A stretch of DNA of 64,000 nucleotides from the NCBI GenBank assembly GCA_012295275.1, contig CM022667.1:20581910-20645909 (forward strand), written 5' to 3'. Positions 13,773 through 26,528 of the stretch are shown piece by piece. This DNA comes from Chrysomallon squamiferum (Eukaryota; Mollusca; Gastropoda; Neomphalida; Peltospiridae). Each line of letters opens with the position of its first letter. The first letter of the stretch is position 1. The position numbers were made by a program, and so were the translations under genes. The notes beneath the pieces were generated by a model. That model worked only from the letters and a program-made list of their open reading frames with translations. It was not told the origin of the DNA and did no database searches.

Positions 13773-16565
13773 ACATGTGCGTGCACACATCAAGAATCTG
13801 TAAATACATAGTATAATTTGCTTTTAATTAAAGTTGTGTTGAATTGTTAAACATATTATAATGGCAGATAAAGAAAAGAGTTATTTATAAATAATTTTGC
13901 GATGCTTGAAATGTAAAAATATGTACAGAAAAGCTTTAACTATTTAACACTCAAGTAGCCGGTTATAAAACAAATCATATGCATTTGTTTAAGTTTTAAA
14001 ATTAATCAGTGAACATTAGAAATCCTTTGTTACTGGTTTGTTGATGACAAGTCTAACTTCATATTGAACTTTACAAAGTGAGAAATATGCAGTGGATTTT
14101 TCACTAGACGGCTGGGAATCAGAATGTATAAACAGAGCTTGTTTACTTGTTCTTTGTTTCTGTGGTAAACCACAAGTCTTCTCAAATGAGTGAGACCAAA
14201 TATTGATTTTTGTTATTTGAAAAGTGTTTTGTGTGTATGTGTGTTTGTCTGTGACTATTATGCTAGTCATATCAGTCAGTTAAATATACTGTCAAAGTAT
14301 CAACTATTAACTCATTTTTAATCATTTTCATTTGTCTACAATTTTCTTTCATGAAAATAATTTAGATTAATAATGTGTATGTGTTTTGACTGAAAGATTT
14401 TTATTACTCTCTTGTTTTCCTTTTTAATTTCTTTCTATATTTATTTTTTATTATTAATTATTTTTATTTATTTATTTTTATTTTTTTTTAAATTGCCTTA
14501 TTTTATTTTCCATTTAATTGAACTTTGAAGTTGTGAATTTTCAAAGATTTTTATTTTTTTATTCTAGCGCAATGTTGATATACTTTACAGAGTTATGAAA
14601 AAAAATTAAACTGAATATTTGGAACCTATAAGCTTTGTCACAGACAATCCAGCTTCAGAGTAGGCCCTGAAAATTTTTAGTTTCTTTAAAATATCAGTTC
14701 TGTGCCAACAGCACCAAAAAATTAAATAATTAAAAATTCATAACTTTGGAACTGATTGACTGACAACTTTGAATTTCTTTTTACTGAAAAAGATCTATTG
14801 TTAGGAGCCAAACCTTGTATTTTTCAAAATGAAAATCACTTTTGTGTCTCTGGTATCTGTGAAAACAAATAGATGCTTATCTACTCTGTTATTACAGCAT
14901 TCATATTATGATACTGAGGAAAGTCTTTCATCTTTTACAACGTATTACCTTTGTTTCGTAATTGGAGATCTTTCTCTCTTTACTTTTTTGTTGTTGTTTT
15001 TTTGTTTTGTTATCAGACCAAAAATATATATATGAAATGACAGAAAAATTTAAGAACAGTTATTAGATATGCTTATATAATTTGTTGCCTAATATAAAAT
15101 TGCTAAACTAAAAAGTAATGATAAAAAAAATTAAGAATAGTTATTTGATATGTTCGTATAATAAATTAATAATATGAATAAATTTGTAAACTTGAATATA
15201 CGTAGGTAATTATTTATCCATTTCAGAAATCTTTATTAGCTAATTTTAATTTATATTATTATTATTATTATTATTATTTTTTTTTTTTTTTTTTTTTTTA
15301 CATATATATATATATATATAAATATAAATATTAAAGATAAATGCAACTAAAAATAAAAATAAAAGAGTGTACTTGTACTTTTATTTTCTTTGTTTAAATT
15401 GGAAAAAAAAAACCCCTGAAAAAAACAAAACAAAGGGAATTTGTTGATTTCTTAATTCACTGTTTATTTAAAGAATTCAGCATGCTGGACACTGTGTTTA
15501 AAACGTGTTTGAAGATCAACATGATGATGATGTTGACAGAACACAGATTACACACTGAGAGACAGTCAATGTCAAGTTACACTTTCTTTTAATAACAGTC
15601 ACGTAACAAAAGACAAAACAGTCATTTAAAAAGCTCCAGTTTTGTTATTTATTTGTGTGTTTGTGTGTATGTGTATGTGTGAGTGCAAACAATTTTGTGT
15701 ATGACAGTTAAATGCTGACAGTGTAAATGGCCAATTATTTTAAGAAAATAGTTACAAAATGTTCAGAATAATCTTAAATTGATCAATGATTGAAATTGAA
15801 TAATAATAATAAACTTCTTACATTGTTTCAAAACTATTAGAGATTATTCATTTACAGTTTACTGAATTATAGTTAACTGTTCAGACATTTGCTTTTTTGA
15901 AACATATTTTTAACTCTAGCAAACAGATGCATCTTATGACTTTATAAACATTTACAGTTCTTAAGCTTATAAGGATTTTTTCCTTGTTTTCCCTCTTCTC
16001 GTCTTCTTTTTCATTTGCATTGTTGTTATGATTTAAATGCACAGAACTGAAAATATTTGGAAATGTTTCCTCAGAAGAGATTAACTGTCAAAGGGCCAGT
16101 TGAAGTCACTGAGTCCAAGTAAAATTATTATTGATTTTTTCATGTTCTCTCTAGCCATATTTCAAACACTTGGTAGCACTCTTTGTCCCAAATGTGTGTG
16201 TGTATTGTGTGTGTGAGATGTAAAAATTATTAATACGATCTATTTTTTAAGAATTCTAGATATTACTAAGAATGTTTTCTGTAAGTAAAATATTCCAAAC
16301 AAAAACCAACAAAATTAAACATAACACAACATAGCATAACAACTCAAAACAAAATCACAAATGTTGTAAAGAAAAAGTCAGTATTATGGTAGATACAGAA
16401 CAATACCATTTATTTTATTTTGATAAATTATTTAGTCATTTTGACAGTCATTTTTTTTGACACTTTAATTTAAAAAAAATGTGCAGGTTTATTTGGTTCT
16501 CAGGAATTTAATATGCAACAGATTGTGTTTAGTTATTTATCTTAATACTAATCCTTTAAATGTGT

Positions 16566-16620
<55 letters not shown>

Positions 16621-19600
16621 CACATATAGATTAACTGACAAGTAAATAATGTGTATACTTTCAGAGTTATGAGTGGGCATTAGAAGCAATGAAGTACGTT
16701 GCCAGTATGAAGATGGAACATTGTGCTAGTCCATCAGGTCTTGATAAATTGCTGAAGAGTCTTGAGGTCTACCTTAAAGAACATCCACCTCTTACCGAGG
16801 ACACATTCTTGTACATGATAGAGTCAGCTCAAAGACTCTGCAACGAGAAACTGTTAGAACAGTGTCATGTGGCCAAAGCTAGATGTGAGGAGACTTTCCA
16901 GTTACTTTTGTTACGACAAAGAACTCTACAAAGAGCTAAAGATCAACTAGAAGTGGAGCAAAGAAAAGATTTTGCTTCAAGGAAGTCTCCAGGTTCTAAA
17001 TCACTTGATTTTAAGCCAGCGGATAATGGTGTTTCATTCTGGGACCCACAGACTACCAGTACACCTAGATGTGAAAAATATTCTTACAACAGTCCTCCAC
17101 TTTCACCAACCAGTTCAGCAAACTCTGGATCTTACTTATCAGATAGTCATCATTCTTCAGCATCTTCCACAGACTATGTTTGTAAGGATAAATTACAAAA
17201 AGATGTTCTAAAAGAGGTGTTTTCAAAATACTCAAGTGATGCTAAGTCACAACTGTCCAGTTCTCAGAAAATGTCGCCTGCAGCATCGTCTGGTATTAAG
17301 ATTTTGGCAAATCGGTCCATATCTCATCCCATTCCAGAAAGAAGTTCTTCACCTGTTTTACACACACGACCTCTTAAAAAGATTTTGAAAAGAGCCAGTA
17401 CAAATCCATCTTTATATGGATCACCTTTATCATCAACAATCTATGAAGAAAAAGAATCTGAGGCAGCTTGTGATAGTGACAGAAAAATGAAATCTCTCAG
17501 TCTGATCACTGGCAGTTCAGAAAGCCTTCCAAGGTAAATGTTGTTTTGTGTATCTAGTCATTCTGTTGCTTTAAGAACATAGTATTATATTGAAATTAAT
17601 GATACCTGCAGGAGAGTAGCAAAAGTAATTACTGAAAATACTTAGTAAAAGCTAATCAAGATCTTAAAAAACATTTTAATAATGTCATCTTCATAGTTAT
17701 GTTTAATTTTTATTATCATTTACATCTGAAATATAAAAATAAATGATTTGTCAGAGTATAAACCTTTGTTTCAGAATATTTAGTAGCTTTGATAATTTTA
17801 ACAGTAGAAAGAACCAATATTCCCAGTTGATGACTAAAACATAGTGCTGTTGAGATAATTATTTCTCTTTGTACTAAATGATTTTTAAAAATGTTTTTGT
17901 ATATATTTGTCATCAGATTTATTTAACCTCATATTAGACTTCTCCTATACATGTTCACAAAAGTAACTAAAATAGACAGTTTACCGGGTCTGTTAGTACC
18001 TGTGTTTGAAAATGTTAAATATTGATAGTATGCCCGAGGATGATTGGGTCTGTTAGTACCTGTGTTTGAAAATGTTAAATATTGATAGTATGCCCGAGGA
18101 TGACTGGGTCTGTTAGTACCTGTGTTTGAAAATGTTAAATATTTATAGTATGCCTGAGGATGACTTTGAGACGAGCCAGGATGCTGATGGAGAGGGATCA
18201 GAAGGTGGAGGTGTTCAGAGAGAATGGACTCCTGTCCCAGTCAACACTCACCTCATTAGACAGAAAGTAGAGTGTCCTTCAGAGTGCATGGCTGACTTGA
18301 AACTGTCAGAGGCAGAATTAAAAAACAGAAGGTAATGGCATTTTTTACTTAAAAACAAAATAATCTTTAAACAATGTATAATAATATTTTGTTTTGAATC
18401 TTGAAACTGATACCTACTTCTTCTAAATAACAGTTTGGCATAAGTAATATAAATAGGCAGATAAATGTTTTCTTGACATTGTACTATGAGGTATCCGATA
18501 TTCTTTATTAAAGAAATAAACTCTTTAATCCTTTTTTGTTGTTTTCAACACAGAACATTATGTCTCATCATGGCTGAGATAGTACAAACAGAACGCGACT
18601 ACGTGAAATCACTGCACTACATCATCAACAACTACATTCCTGAACTGCGACAGAACTGTGTACCTCAGGCTCTCCGAGGAAAACAAAATGTCATTTTTGG
18701 TAACATTGAGAAAATCTATCAGTTCCACAGTCAGTACTTCCTGCAAGAAATAGAGGCATGTCAGCATCACCCTTTTTTCCTTGGCCAGTGTTTCCTCCTT
18801 CATGTACGTATTCAATTATGCTTTGAGTAATACAGAAATTATACATTTATACATTTATACATTTACCAGTGATATTTCAGTGTTAAAACTGATAATGGAT
18901 TTTCATAATTATTTACAGAAATATTATTTTAAGGAAATGGAAAATGTCAGTTTTATTTCTAGTTTGTTATTATAAAAAATAATCATCTTTTCTTTTTTCT
19001 TTTCTTGACAGGAAAATATGTTTTACTTGTATGCCTTATATAACAAGAACAAGCCAAGATCTGATGAACTTATGCTGGAGTATGGGAAGCAATTTTTCAA
19101 AGTAAGCAATTGCTGTTTTTAAAAAGTAATAAGAAACATTTTTAATAGTGATTACAGTTTTTTCAGTCAGTGAAGTTCTTAATAGAAATTATAACTTTAG
19201 CAGTTAGTTGAGTCTTAATAATGATTCAGACTAGGAATAAATTAAATTGTGTTTGTATTTTCTGTAGGAAATTTCTATCTTTTACAACATAGACAGTAAT
19301 AGTAAATTAGTTGTAAGTAAAGGGTCATATGAATTTTTAAAATGTCATTGGTCATCCAATAAATGTAACATACACAACTGTTACAGCAAAAACAGCTGCA
19401 GTTAGGTGACAAGATGGATCTGGCCAGTTACCTGCTCAAGCCAGTTCAACGGATGGGTAAATATGCCTTACTCTTGAAGCAGATGGTGAAACTCTGCCCT
19501 GAACAGCAACCAGAATTCCCTGACCTGAAGGTGAGACTCCAGTTATTATTCAGTTTAGATAACATGTTAGCAAGAAAATATTTAAAATTGTTATTTATGT

Positions 19601-21898
19601 ATTTTATACTTTTATAGGTTGCATTTTTAAATTTGTATTTTTTTAATCTTTTTACAATTAGGCTGCAGAAAACATGATAAAATTTCAACTTAGACATGGA
19701 AATGATCTTCTAGCAATGGATTCTCTCCGAGACTGTGATGTAAGTGTGACATGTAATTTGATGTAGGTGTTTTATTTAAAGAATGAAATTATAACTGTTG
19801 TAATTATAATTGTGATATGCAATTTGATGTGGGTGTTTTATTTAAAGAATGAAATTATAATTGTTGTAATTATAAGCACTTGTTTTGGTAAGTTGCTAAA
19901 CTGATCGTAAAATTTCATTGATTATTTGAAAAATACATGGTTAAATAACAGTGTACAGACAAATTACAAATATTGTGATTTATATTTAACTAGGTGAATC
20001 TGCAAGAACAAGGGAGGTTACTTCGTCAAGATGAGTTCTTAGTGTGGCAGGGTTGGAGAAAATCACTTCGCAGAGTGTTTTTATTTGAAGATCTTATTTT
20101 ATTTAGTAAGACCAAGCGAGGTCGTCAGGGTCATCATGATGTTTATGTCCACAAGTTCAGTTTTAAGGTTTGTCTCATTCATTTATTTATAGTACTAATA
20201 TAACCTTCAGAAATCTGTAATAATAAATTTTTTAAACTTTTCTTTGACTAAATGTTAATTAAAATAACAACAGGTTAAATGTTAAATATTATTAATGTGT
20301 TTTTTTTCATCTTGTAGTATAAATTCCTGCTTCTATATCTTATTTATGTATCATGTTTTCTTCCAGACTGCAGATTTAGGCTTGACAGAAAACTATGGTG
20401 AGAGTGGATATAAATTTGAGATATGGTTCAGAAGACGATCATTAGGAGAAAATTACATTCTTCAGGCTCCTAATTCAGAAGTTAAGAAAGTCTGGGTCAG
20501 AGAAATTTCGAAAATTCTTTGGAATCAAGCATTAAAAAACAGAGGTTTGTAAAATGCCATAAGTGTGAAAATTAAATTTTCTGTGGACACTAAAAGAAAT
20601 AAAGTGAATATTTAAAACAGAAATAATATTTGTACTGAATCAATGCTGTGGTGTTCTCTTTAACGTTGGGTGTGGGTAAACGCTAATGTAAATTGTACCA
20701 TTTTGACATTGTCTTGAAACAAGTTTAATGTATGTGGATGTTTTTCATGTTTTACAGAGTCTCGTCTGTCTGAAATGGCCTCAATGGGTGTGGGGAGCAA
20801 GCCATGCCTGGACTTGAAGCCTAGTGCAGACAACATTCAAGACAGATTTGTCAGAGCAGGACTTTCACACAGAGGATGTTAGTATATCTAGCCTAAACAG
20901 TTCTGTCAATTCTGTTTTCTAAGCTGACAGATTTTATTTTCTTCCTATTTTTGTTAGTGGTGAAACTGATATAATGCTGGTACTGTTGAGATATTATTAA
21001 CTAAATGAGATGATGTTTTAGGTTTGTTCCTATACCATCCAGATTAAATGATGTTTTTAGATATATTCAAGAACTACCCAGATAAGAAAACTTATTCATG
21101 CATTCAAATTTAATTTAATTTTTTCATTTTGTTTTTAGATATAATCAGTTACTATCCACATAAGCAGAATTTTAGATGTGTTATATGTTTACATTATAAT
21201 CATCATTTTAAACTGGTCTTTGTTTTTTAATTACTTCAGCACGGACCCGAGCTTCAATAGCTGTGTCATCATTTGATCACCTCCGCAACGGCAACAAACG
21301 TCCACACTCAATAATCTCCGTGAGCAGCACGTCATCCTCCAACAGCAGTCACTCCAGCTTCGGGCTGTTCGGCTCTTTGAACTTAGCCTTTGACCCACTG
21401 GACAGTCCAGCTTATCAGCAGAGACAGGCATCTCTGTTTTTGAATGGTGAGTTTTATAGTCAAATTTACTTTTAAAAATACTTTTCATTTACTATGATAA
21501 TTTTAACATAATGTTTCCTTTGATTCAGAGGTTACTTCTTTTCTTATTTATTTAATTGAAATATTTGAAAATAGATACAGCTGATGCTCAAAGGTAATGA
21601 TAAATATTAAAACAGTGAATGGGTGCGAATCACAAAAACAGATGGTTAATTCCAAATCTGAATATATCATTACTATTAATATATTTTATTTTTCTTTCTA
21701 AACATAATGTGTTGTTACATTGCAGAAAGTGGAATAGGAACAGACATCTATGAGAGTGCTGATGCGTCTGGTGACTCTAATGTTGGCAAAGAGAACAAAC
21801 TTCTTACATCTGCCAGATCATACTGTGACAACAGCAAGACCAGAGTACTAAGAAACACATCTGCTGATTCTGTTGTCACTGATGTAAGTCACCAATGA
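3714..21898 (+). CDS. Rho guanine-nucleotide exchange factor, PLEKHG4/puratrophin-1-like (Sec14-spectrin-DH-PH)
   Basis: Twenty-one coding exons: 3714-3906, 6443-6727, 7319-7442, 7755-7854, 8573-8677, 8970-9086, 9461-9711, 10382-10520, 11115-11237, 12384-12578, 16665-17533, 18149-18331, 18554-18803, 19012-19101, 19387-19530, 19662-19739, 19994-20167, 20367-20544, 20758-20877, 21240-21446, 21726-21898. All junctions are GT-AG and phases agree, giving about 1365 residues. The start has AACATGG context and an in-frame TAA just upstream. Domain order: Sec14/CRAL-TRIO at about 147-308 (RDERGNAVVFIF, LVADVRGA); spectrin-like helices at about 309-600; a Ser-rich linker; DH at about 895-1082 (IMAEIVQTERDYVKSL, SYLLKPVQRMGKY); PH at about 1083-1199. 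The family activates Rho GTPases at membranes and the cytoskeleton (PLEKHG4, Drosophila quattro). MCF2L/Kalirin relatives share Sec14-DH-PH parts, but overall order and length fit PLEKHG4/4B best. The 3' end is ambiguous. Confidence 0.88.
4334..4545. repeat. 112-bp tandem duplication in RhoGEF intron 1
   Basis: A segment starting AATTAAATACAAACACCAGT at 4334 recurs at 4446 with few differences and shares a central CAGATATACTGAGCA. The two copies lie head to tail. Confidence 0.85.
4700..5045. repeat. cryptic A-rich degenerate repeat
   Basis: Loose, irregular recurrences of an AACAACAAATTCAAAATTA-like phrase separated by about 25-40 bases, strongly A-biased on the plus strand. It looks like an old satellite or transposon tail. 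It is non-coding and intronic. Confidence 0.4.
6007..6053. repeat. (AT)n microsatellite
   Basis: A perfect TA dinucleotide run of about 46 bases in intron 1 of the RhoGEF gene. Confidence 0.95.
13734..13770. repeat. (AC)n microsatellite in RhoGEF intron 10
   Basis: An almost perfect CA run, preceded at 13573-13610 by an (AT)n-(GTAT)n tract. Both lie in the 4.1-kb intron between 12579 and 16664, which otherwise shows no exon with matching phase. Confidence 0.95.
15254..15320. repeat. compound (ATT)n-T(n)-(AT)n simple repeat
   Basis: ATT triplets pass into a T tract of about 20 bases and then a TA run, inside the long RhoGEF intron. Confidence 0.9.
16562..16620. repeat. (GT)n microsatellite just upstream of RhoGEF exon 11
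   Basis: A GT run of about 55 bases ending about 45 bases before the acceptor of exon 11 (AG at 16663-16664). Intronic GT/UG tracts next to splice sites can bind splicing regulators in other animals; no effect is shown here. Confidence 0.92.
17986..18164 (+). repeat. 60-bp x3 tandem repeat carrying the exon 12 splice acceptor
   Basis: Three head-to-tail 60-base units begin near 17986, 18046 and 18106. Each contains GATAGTATGCC or TATAGTATGCC, that is a TAG acceptor followed by the first codons of exon 12. Only the third unit (acceptor at 18147-18148) leads into the open exon. Using the first or second acceptor runs into an in-frame TAG at 18054 or 18114. Confidence 0.93.
19744..19880. repeat. 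66-bp tandem duplication beside a splice donor
   Basis: A segment containing AATTTGATGTAGGTGTTTTA (19755) recurs at 19821 with one or two changes. The first copy begins within the donor of RhoGEF exon 16 (gtaagtgtgac). Confidence 0.88.
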
Positions 21899-24800
21899 TT
21901 GAAATAATATATTTAATTTACTAAATAACAACACCGATAATTCAAAATCGATTAACTCCAGTTTATCACCATTTAAAGCTGTAGCTTTTTAATAACTGAT
22001 AGAAAGATAGTCAAATAAATGCAAAAAAAATTTTGTTTTTATTTAAATGTAATATTGATTTTCATACTTTTACATTTCTGTAATTGTAAATGAAACTGCA
22101 TAGAAATAAATTTAAAATAAAAAATAAAAAAATACCCTAAAACACACTATCATTGTTCAGAATCAGGGTCCTGCATTTAATCATTATGTTTTCTTGAGCT
22201 CTCATTATTTTGTATTTTAATACTTGATAGTTTTCACTTTTCAGGTTTAGCTGTTATCTACGAGTGGACAGTCTTTACACTAAAACAGCATTACATCAGA
22301 GAAATATTAAAATTGTGTAGCTGTGTGATGAAACACAGAATGTTTGGTGCTGTTGGCTTTCAAGCCTGTTTTGGGTAATAAAAATAAGTTTTGAATAACC
22401 ACTCAAAACACATCTCCACAAATAATAAAAACAAAGATTAAATAATTTGAAAAAAAAAATTGTATTGTTCAAATGAGAATTGTAAATTTATATATTTATA
22501 TTTCTACTTTTCAGAGAAATGATCATAAGAACTGAGCTATCAGTGTCAAAATATATATATATTTTTTAAATGTTTATTTTCTATTTATTTTTTGAATAAT
22601 AGTAAATTAAAATTCTGTTTATACTGAATCAAACTGACAGCAAAAAAATTATTAATACTAATTAATAATAATAATAATAATAAATCAAGTTTAGCAAATC
22701 ATTTTGAAGATTGAATTAATTAAAAAAAAAAAAAAATAAAAATTAAAACTTAATATTGATTTTATTTTACTTTATATGAGTATAGTTGATAAAGAAAATT
22801 AGGTGATAATGTTAATTTTAATGATACAAATTCCTGAAATCCTAAAATTTATTTTTCCCTGGAATTCTAAATTTTTATATAAAACATAATTTTCTTTTGA
22901 GATTGATGATAAAAGTTACCTCTAGTGCTGCTTCAATTTTTTAATTTTTTTTATTATATATAAAGTGATTTTTTTCTCCCTCTTTTTGTGACTGCAAGCA
23001 CATTTTTTATTAATATAGTTAAACAGTTTCATTCATGCATTTTTAGTGCTGTAATAATTTGTTAATTGCTAGTGGTTACAGTAAAGATTTACATTATTCC
23101 TCTGAGAAACACTCATTTTTATTGTCATTCTTTCTGCTTTATTTATTTCTCCTAAAAAAATACCATTTTGAAATTATCTTGAATGGAAAATAGGAAATCA
23201 TTTTAGTAACTGAAATACTTGTTTTTTAAATGAATGTAATGACTTGTAACGAGTGATGGTGGACGATTGATCAAGTTACATTTCTTCTCAAAACCACTAA
23301 AGTAGGCTAATTGTTTCAGCACAGTGACATTTTGTTCACTTTCGCAACTTTTGTCTGAACAACTAAAATACATGAATGAATATCTGTTTTAAGAAATGTA
23401 ATTCTAACTCTGCATTATACAGTTTGATTTTAAAATGCACATCACTATCCATTTGATAAACTGTTGTGGCCAGATTTCATATGTATATCCTGCAGTGACT
23501 GTAGATAATGGCAAGATAAAAGGATTAGATAAATTTCTATATAGTCATTGCTCAAAAATATAGCTCTAAGCTATGTGCTGCACACATCAAAATATTGCCT
23601 GTAATTTTAATTTACAAAATAAAAATGTTTTGGCCATTTATTATTTCAAATTTTGCTCAAAGCATCATAAGTTCTGTTCAGTGGTTTGGAGCCTTGGACA
23701 GAACTACATTTACTTCAAAAAGTTACTTGTTATACAGAGTTACTTGTTTGATTGCTGGTTTAGATCTTAATAAATGAATTTTTAAGAAATAATAAATTAT
23801 TGTTATTTAAGAACTATTTTATTTTGATGTATAAAGACAATGAATTCAGTACACATGAATCTATTGCTGTCAAAAGTTGTGAATTAATAAATTAAAAAAA
23901 CTAATTTCGTTTTATTTTAGCATTATTTAGGATTGCAGGTTAAAAGAAATATCTGATTACTGCTTTAGGATATCAGCTGATATCATAGGACAGTAGCCAG
24001 TTATTCAGTGTGTGTGTCTTTGTGCCTTGTTACCTGCCTGATGGACAACTAAACCACTAATTTTTCAAATGTAAATACCTCTGTACTGTTCCCAAGCTGT
24101 TTGATTACTGTGATTACTTTATAATCTTTTGGTTGTGTATGAAGTTAACATATCACTGCATTTTAATTAAACTGTGATTTCTTTTTCTTTTTTTCTTCTT
24201 TTTATATTTAAATAATTTCTTTTTTAAATTTTACCCCTTGTACTTTATGAATTTTGTTTGTTTTTCCAAAAGTTTTTTTTTTTTTAATATTATCTGGTAG
24301 TTTTTGATAAAGCATTTATCATTTTGTTAGAACCATGTTATACCTTCTATCTTTAAATTTACAATTCCATTTACAGATTTACTCAATATATTGTTCATTA
24401 ATTTTACAGAAGTTAGTGTGGTTAAATTTAAATTATTTGTACCAAGTTTATATAAATAATGAATAGTGATATAACTATCATGTTACTTGAAACTGTTAAT
24501 TTTGTTATGTATGAATACATTATTACTATAATTAATTTATTCATCATAGACTGCTATATTCCATCATATTATAACTTGAATAGAAATTACTGGACATTTC
24601 TTTAGTTTGTTGCAAAAATATTTATCACTGTTTAATCTGGTGTTCTGGGGTCTTCCAAAAAATTATGTTGTAATTAGTATAATAGTGCATAATTATAGTT
24701 TCTTAATAACATAGTTCAAATACATTAGATATTTATTTACAAGAATTATGTCTTCCAGATAATTTTTGTTCTTTGTTGAAGATAAATTTTCTGTTACTAT

Positions 24801-25598
24801 AGTTAATAACTGAACTATTTAATTATTTTTGTTGTTGCACACTAGTAATGAATTTTTTTCTGTTGACGTTAAAATCATTAATTACTAAATTTGTAAAAAG
24901 GTCCAAATTACTAACAATTTTAAAAAAACTTTTGATGTTAACTATATTATGAATTCTAAAAGATTTTAGCTTTAGATGATGATAATAATAATTTGAAATT
25001 CTTCATTCTTTTTAAATAACAATAAAATAAATGTAGATAATATTCTTAAGTTAAATATCTCATCATTTAGTTTATATTTGCAATTACACTCAGAATTACG
25101 AAATTAATACTGAAAGTGTAGATGTGTAAAGCATTCCAGTTTGCATAAAATAGAAAACACAAATTATATTAGTTAAGTTGACAAGTAAGAAATATTTAGA
25201 AAATCTTGGATTGCCACCACAAACCTATTTTTGTTATTTTTCTTTTCTGCAGGTATAATTGTTCAAAATACAAGATTAACATATTATGTTATAATAAAAT
25301 TTTAATATTCTTAAAAACATAATGGAAATCAAAATTTAAAAAAAAAAAATTATATTGTAAACAAAGATGTCAGTGTATTATTTAATAATGTATGCACTAC
25401 AAACTCTAATTATCCAGTTTTTGTTTGTCAGGAAAACGTTTATGTATATTTATTATTATATTTGTTGTTTAATTATATGGCTGTTATCAAAGGCACAAGT
25501 ATAAATTCAGCAAATTAAAAAGTTTACTGTTATGGTCAGGGATTTCTCTCTATTAAAATTATTAATGTAGACTGCAACGACTGATTATACCGCTAATA

Positions 25599-25646
<48 letters not shown>

Positions 25647-26080
25647 ACACTCCACACACACACTACGTAAGTATGTAGTTACAGATGGAAAATACTGGTC
25701 CAATTTCATACTGATCATTAACATAAGTAACAGAAAAGAATAAAATAATTAAAATGATAATCACGTATGTGTATATATTCAAATTTGCTGTCTTGTTATG
25801 GAATACATTGTTGATAACTTTTTGACTGAATGACTTCAGAAAATACTTATGCAACTAAAAATATCTATTTTGATATGTAACCAAAGATTTTGTAGATCTG
25901 TTTTTACAAGGAAATCATACATTATATGACTTGTTAGATTTTAGTATTAGTTTTGTATTGTCTAGATTGTGTACATACATGTATTTCTGAACTGTTGAAA
26001 TTGCCATTTTAAAAAAAATAATGAACTGAAATTTTTTTCTTGATAACTGCAATTGAATTTTACTTCTAAAAAACCTGTTA

Positions 26081-26119
<39 letters not shown>

Positions 26120-26355
26120 AAAAAAATAAATAAATAAAAATAAAAAAAATCTTTACATTTAGTGCAACATTAATAAAATAAAGTATTCACCATCCATTTA
26201 AACAAGAATAAAATGTTGCTGTTGTTGAATGGAATTTGAACTGTCTTCAGAACCTTGTATATTTTATGAAGAAAAAGAATGTCTTCCATTAAGATACTGA
26301 AAACCATTGTAAACTAAACATGTACTGTATGTTAAAATAAACTGTAATTCATATA
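21899..26355 (+). other. probable long 3'UTR of the RhoGEF gene
   Basis: No open reading frame of note lies here. An AATAAA at 26336-26341 followed within about 20 bases by a GT-rich stretch looks like a polyadenylation site. If the last exon ends at the TGA at 21896, this is a 4.4-kb 3'UTR. If the GTAAGT at 21884 is used as a donor, terminal exons could begin at 22245 (ending at once in TAG) or 22515 (seven codons to a TGA at 22533-22535). Also holds (AC)n at 25601-25650 and (AT)n at 26085-26117. Confidence 0.45.
26336..26341 (+). terminator. candidate polyadenylation signal
   Basis: AATAAA with a downstream GT-rich element (TGGTGTTTGTTTTT) starting about 20 bases later. It is the best candidate 3' end for the RhoGEF transcript. 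Confidence 0.45.
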
Positions 26356-26528
26356 CACTGGTGTTTGTTTTTATGCAGTTTCTGTGAGTGAGTCATACTA
26401 TTAAATGATTTTGTTATAATGTAAAGAGTTTATGCAAGATAGTCCTCTTCTCTTAAAAAAACAACAACGTCAAAACATTACTATATTAGTTATTTCCCAT
26501 TCCAGATTCAATGCAACTCGTTCATGAT

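Noticed and set aside
13533-13811. Open frame with Tyr/Ile and Thr-His runs
   Set aside because: Translation of AT, GTAT and AC simple repeats in an intron.
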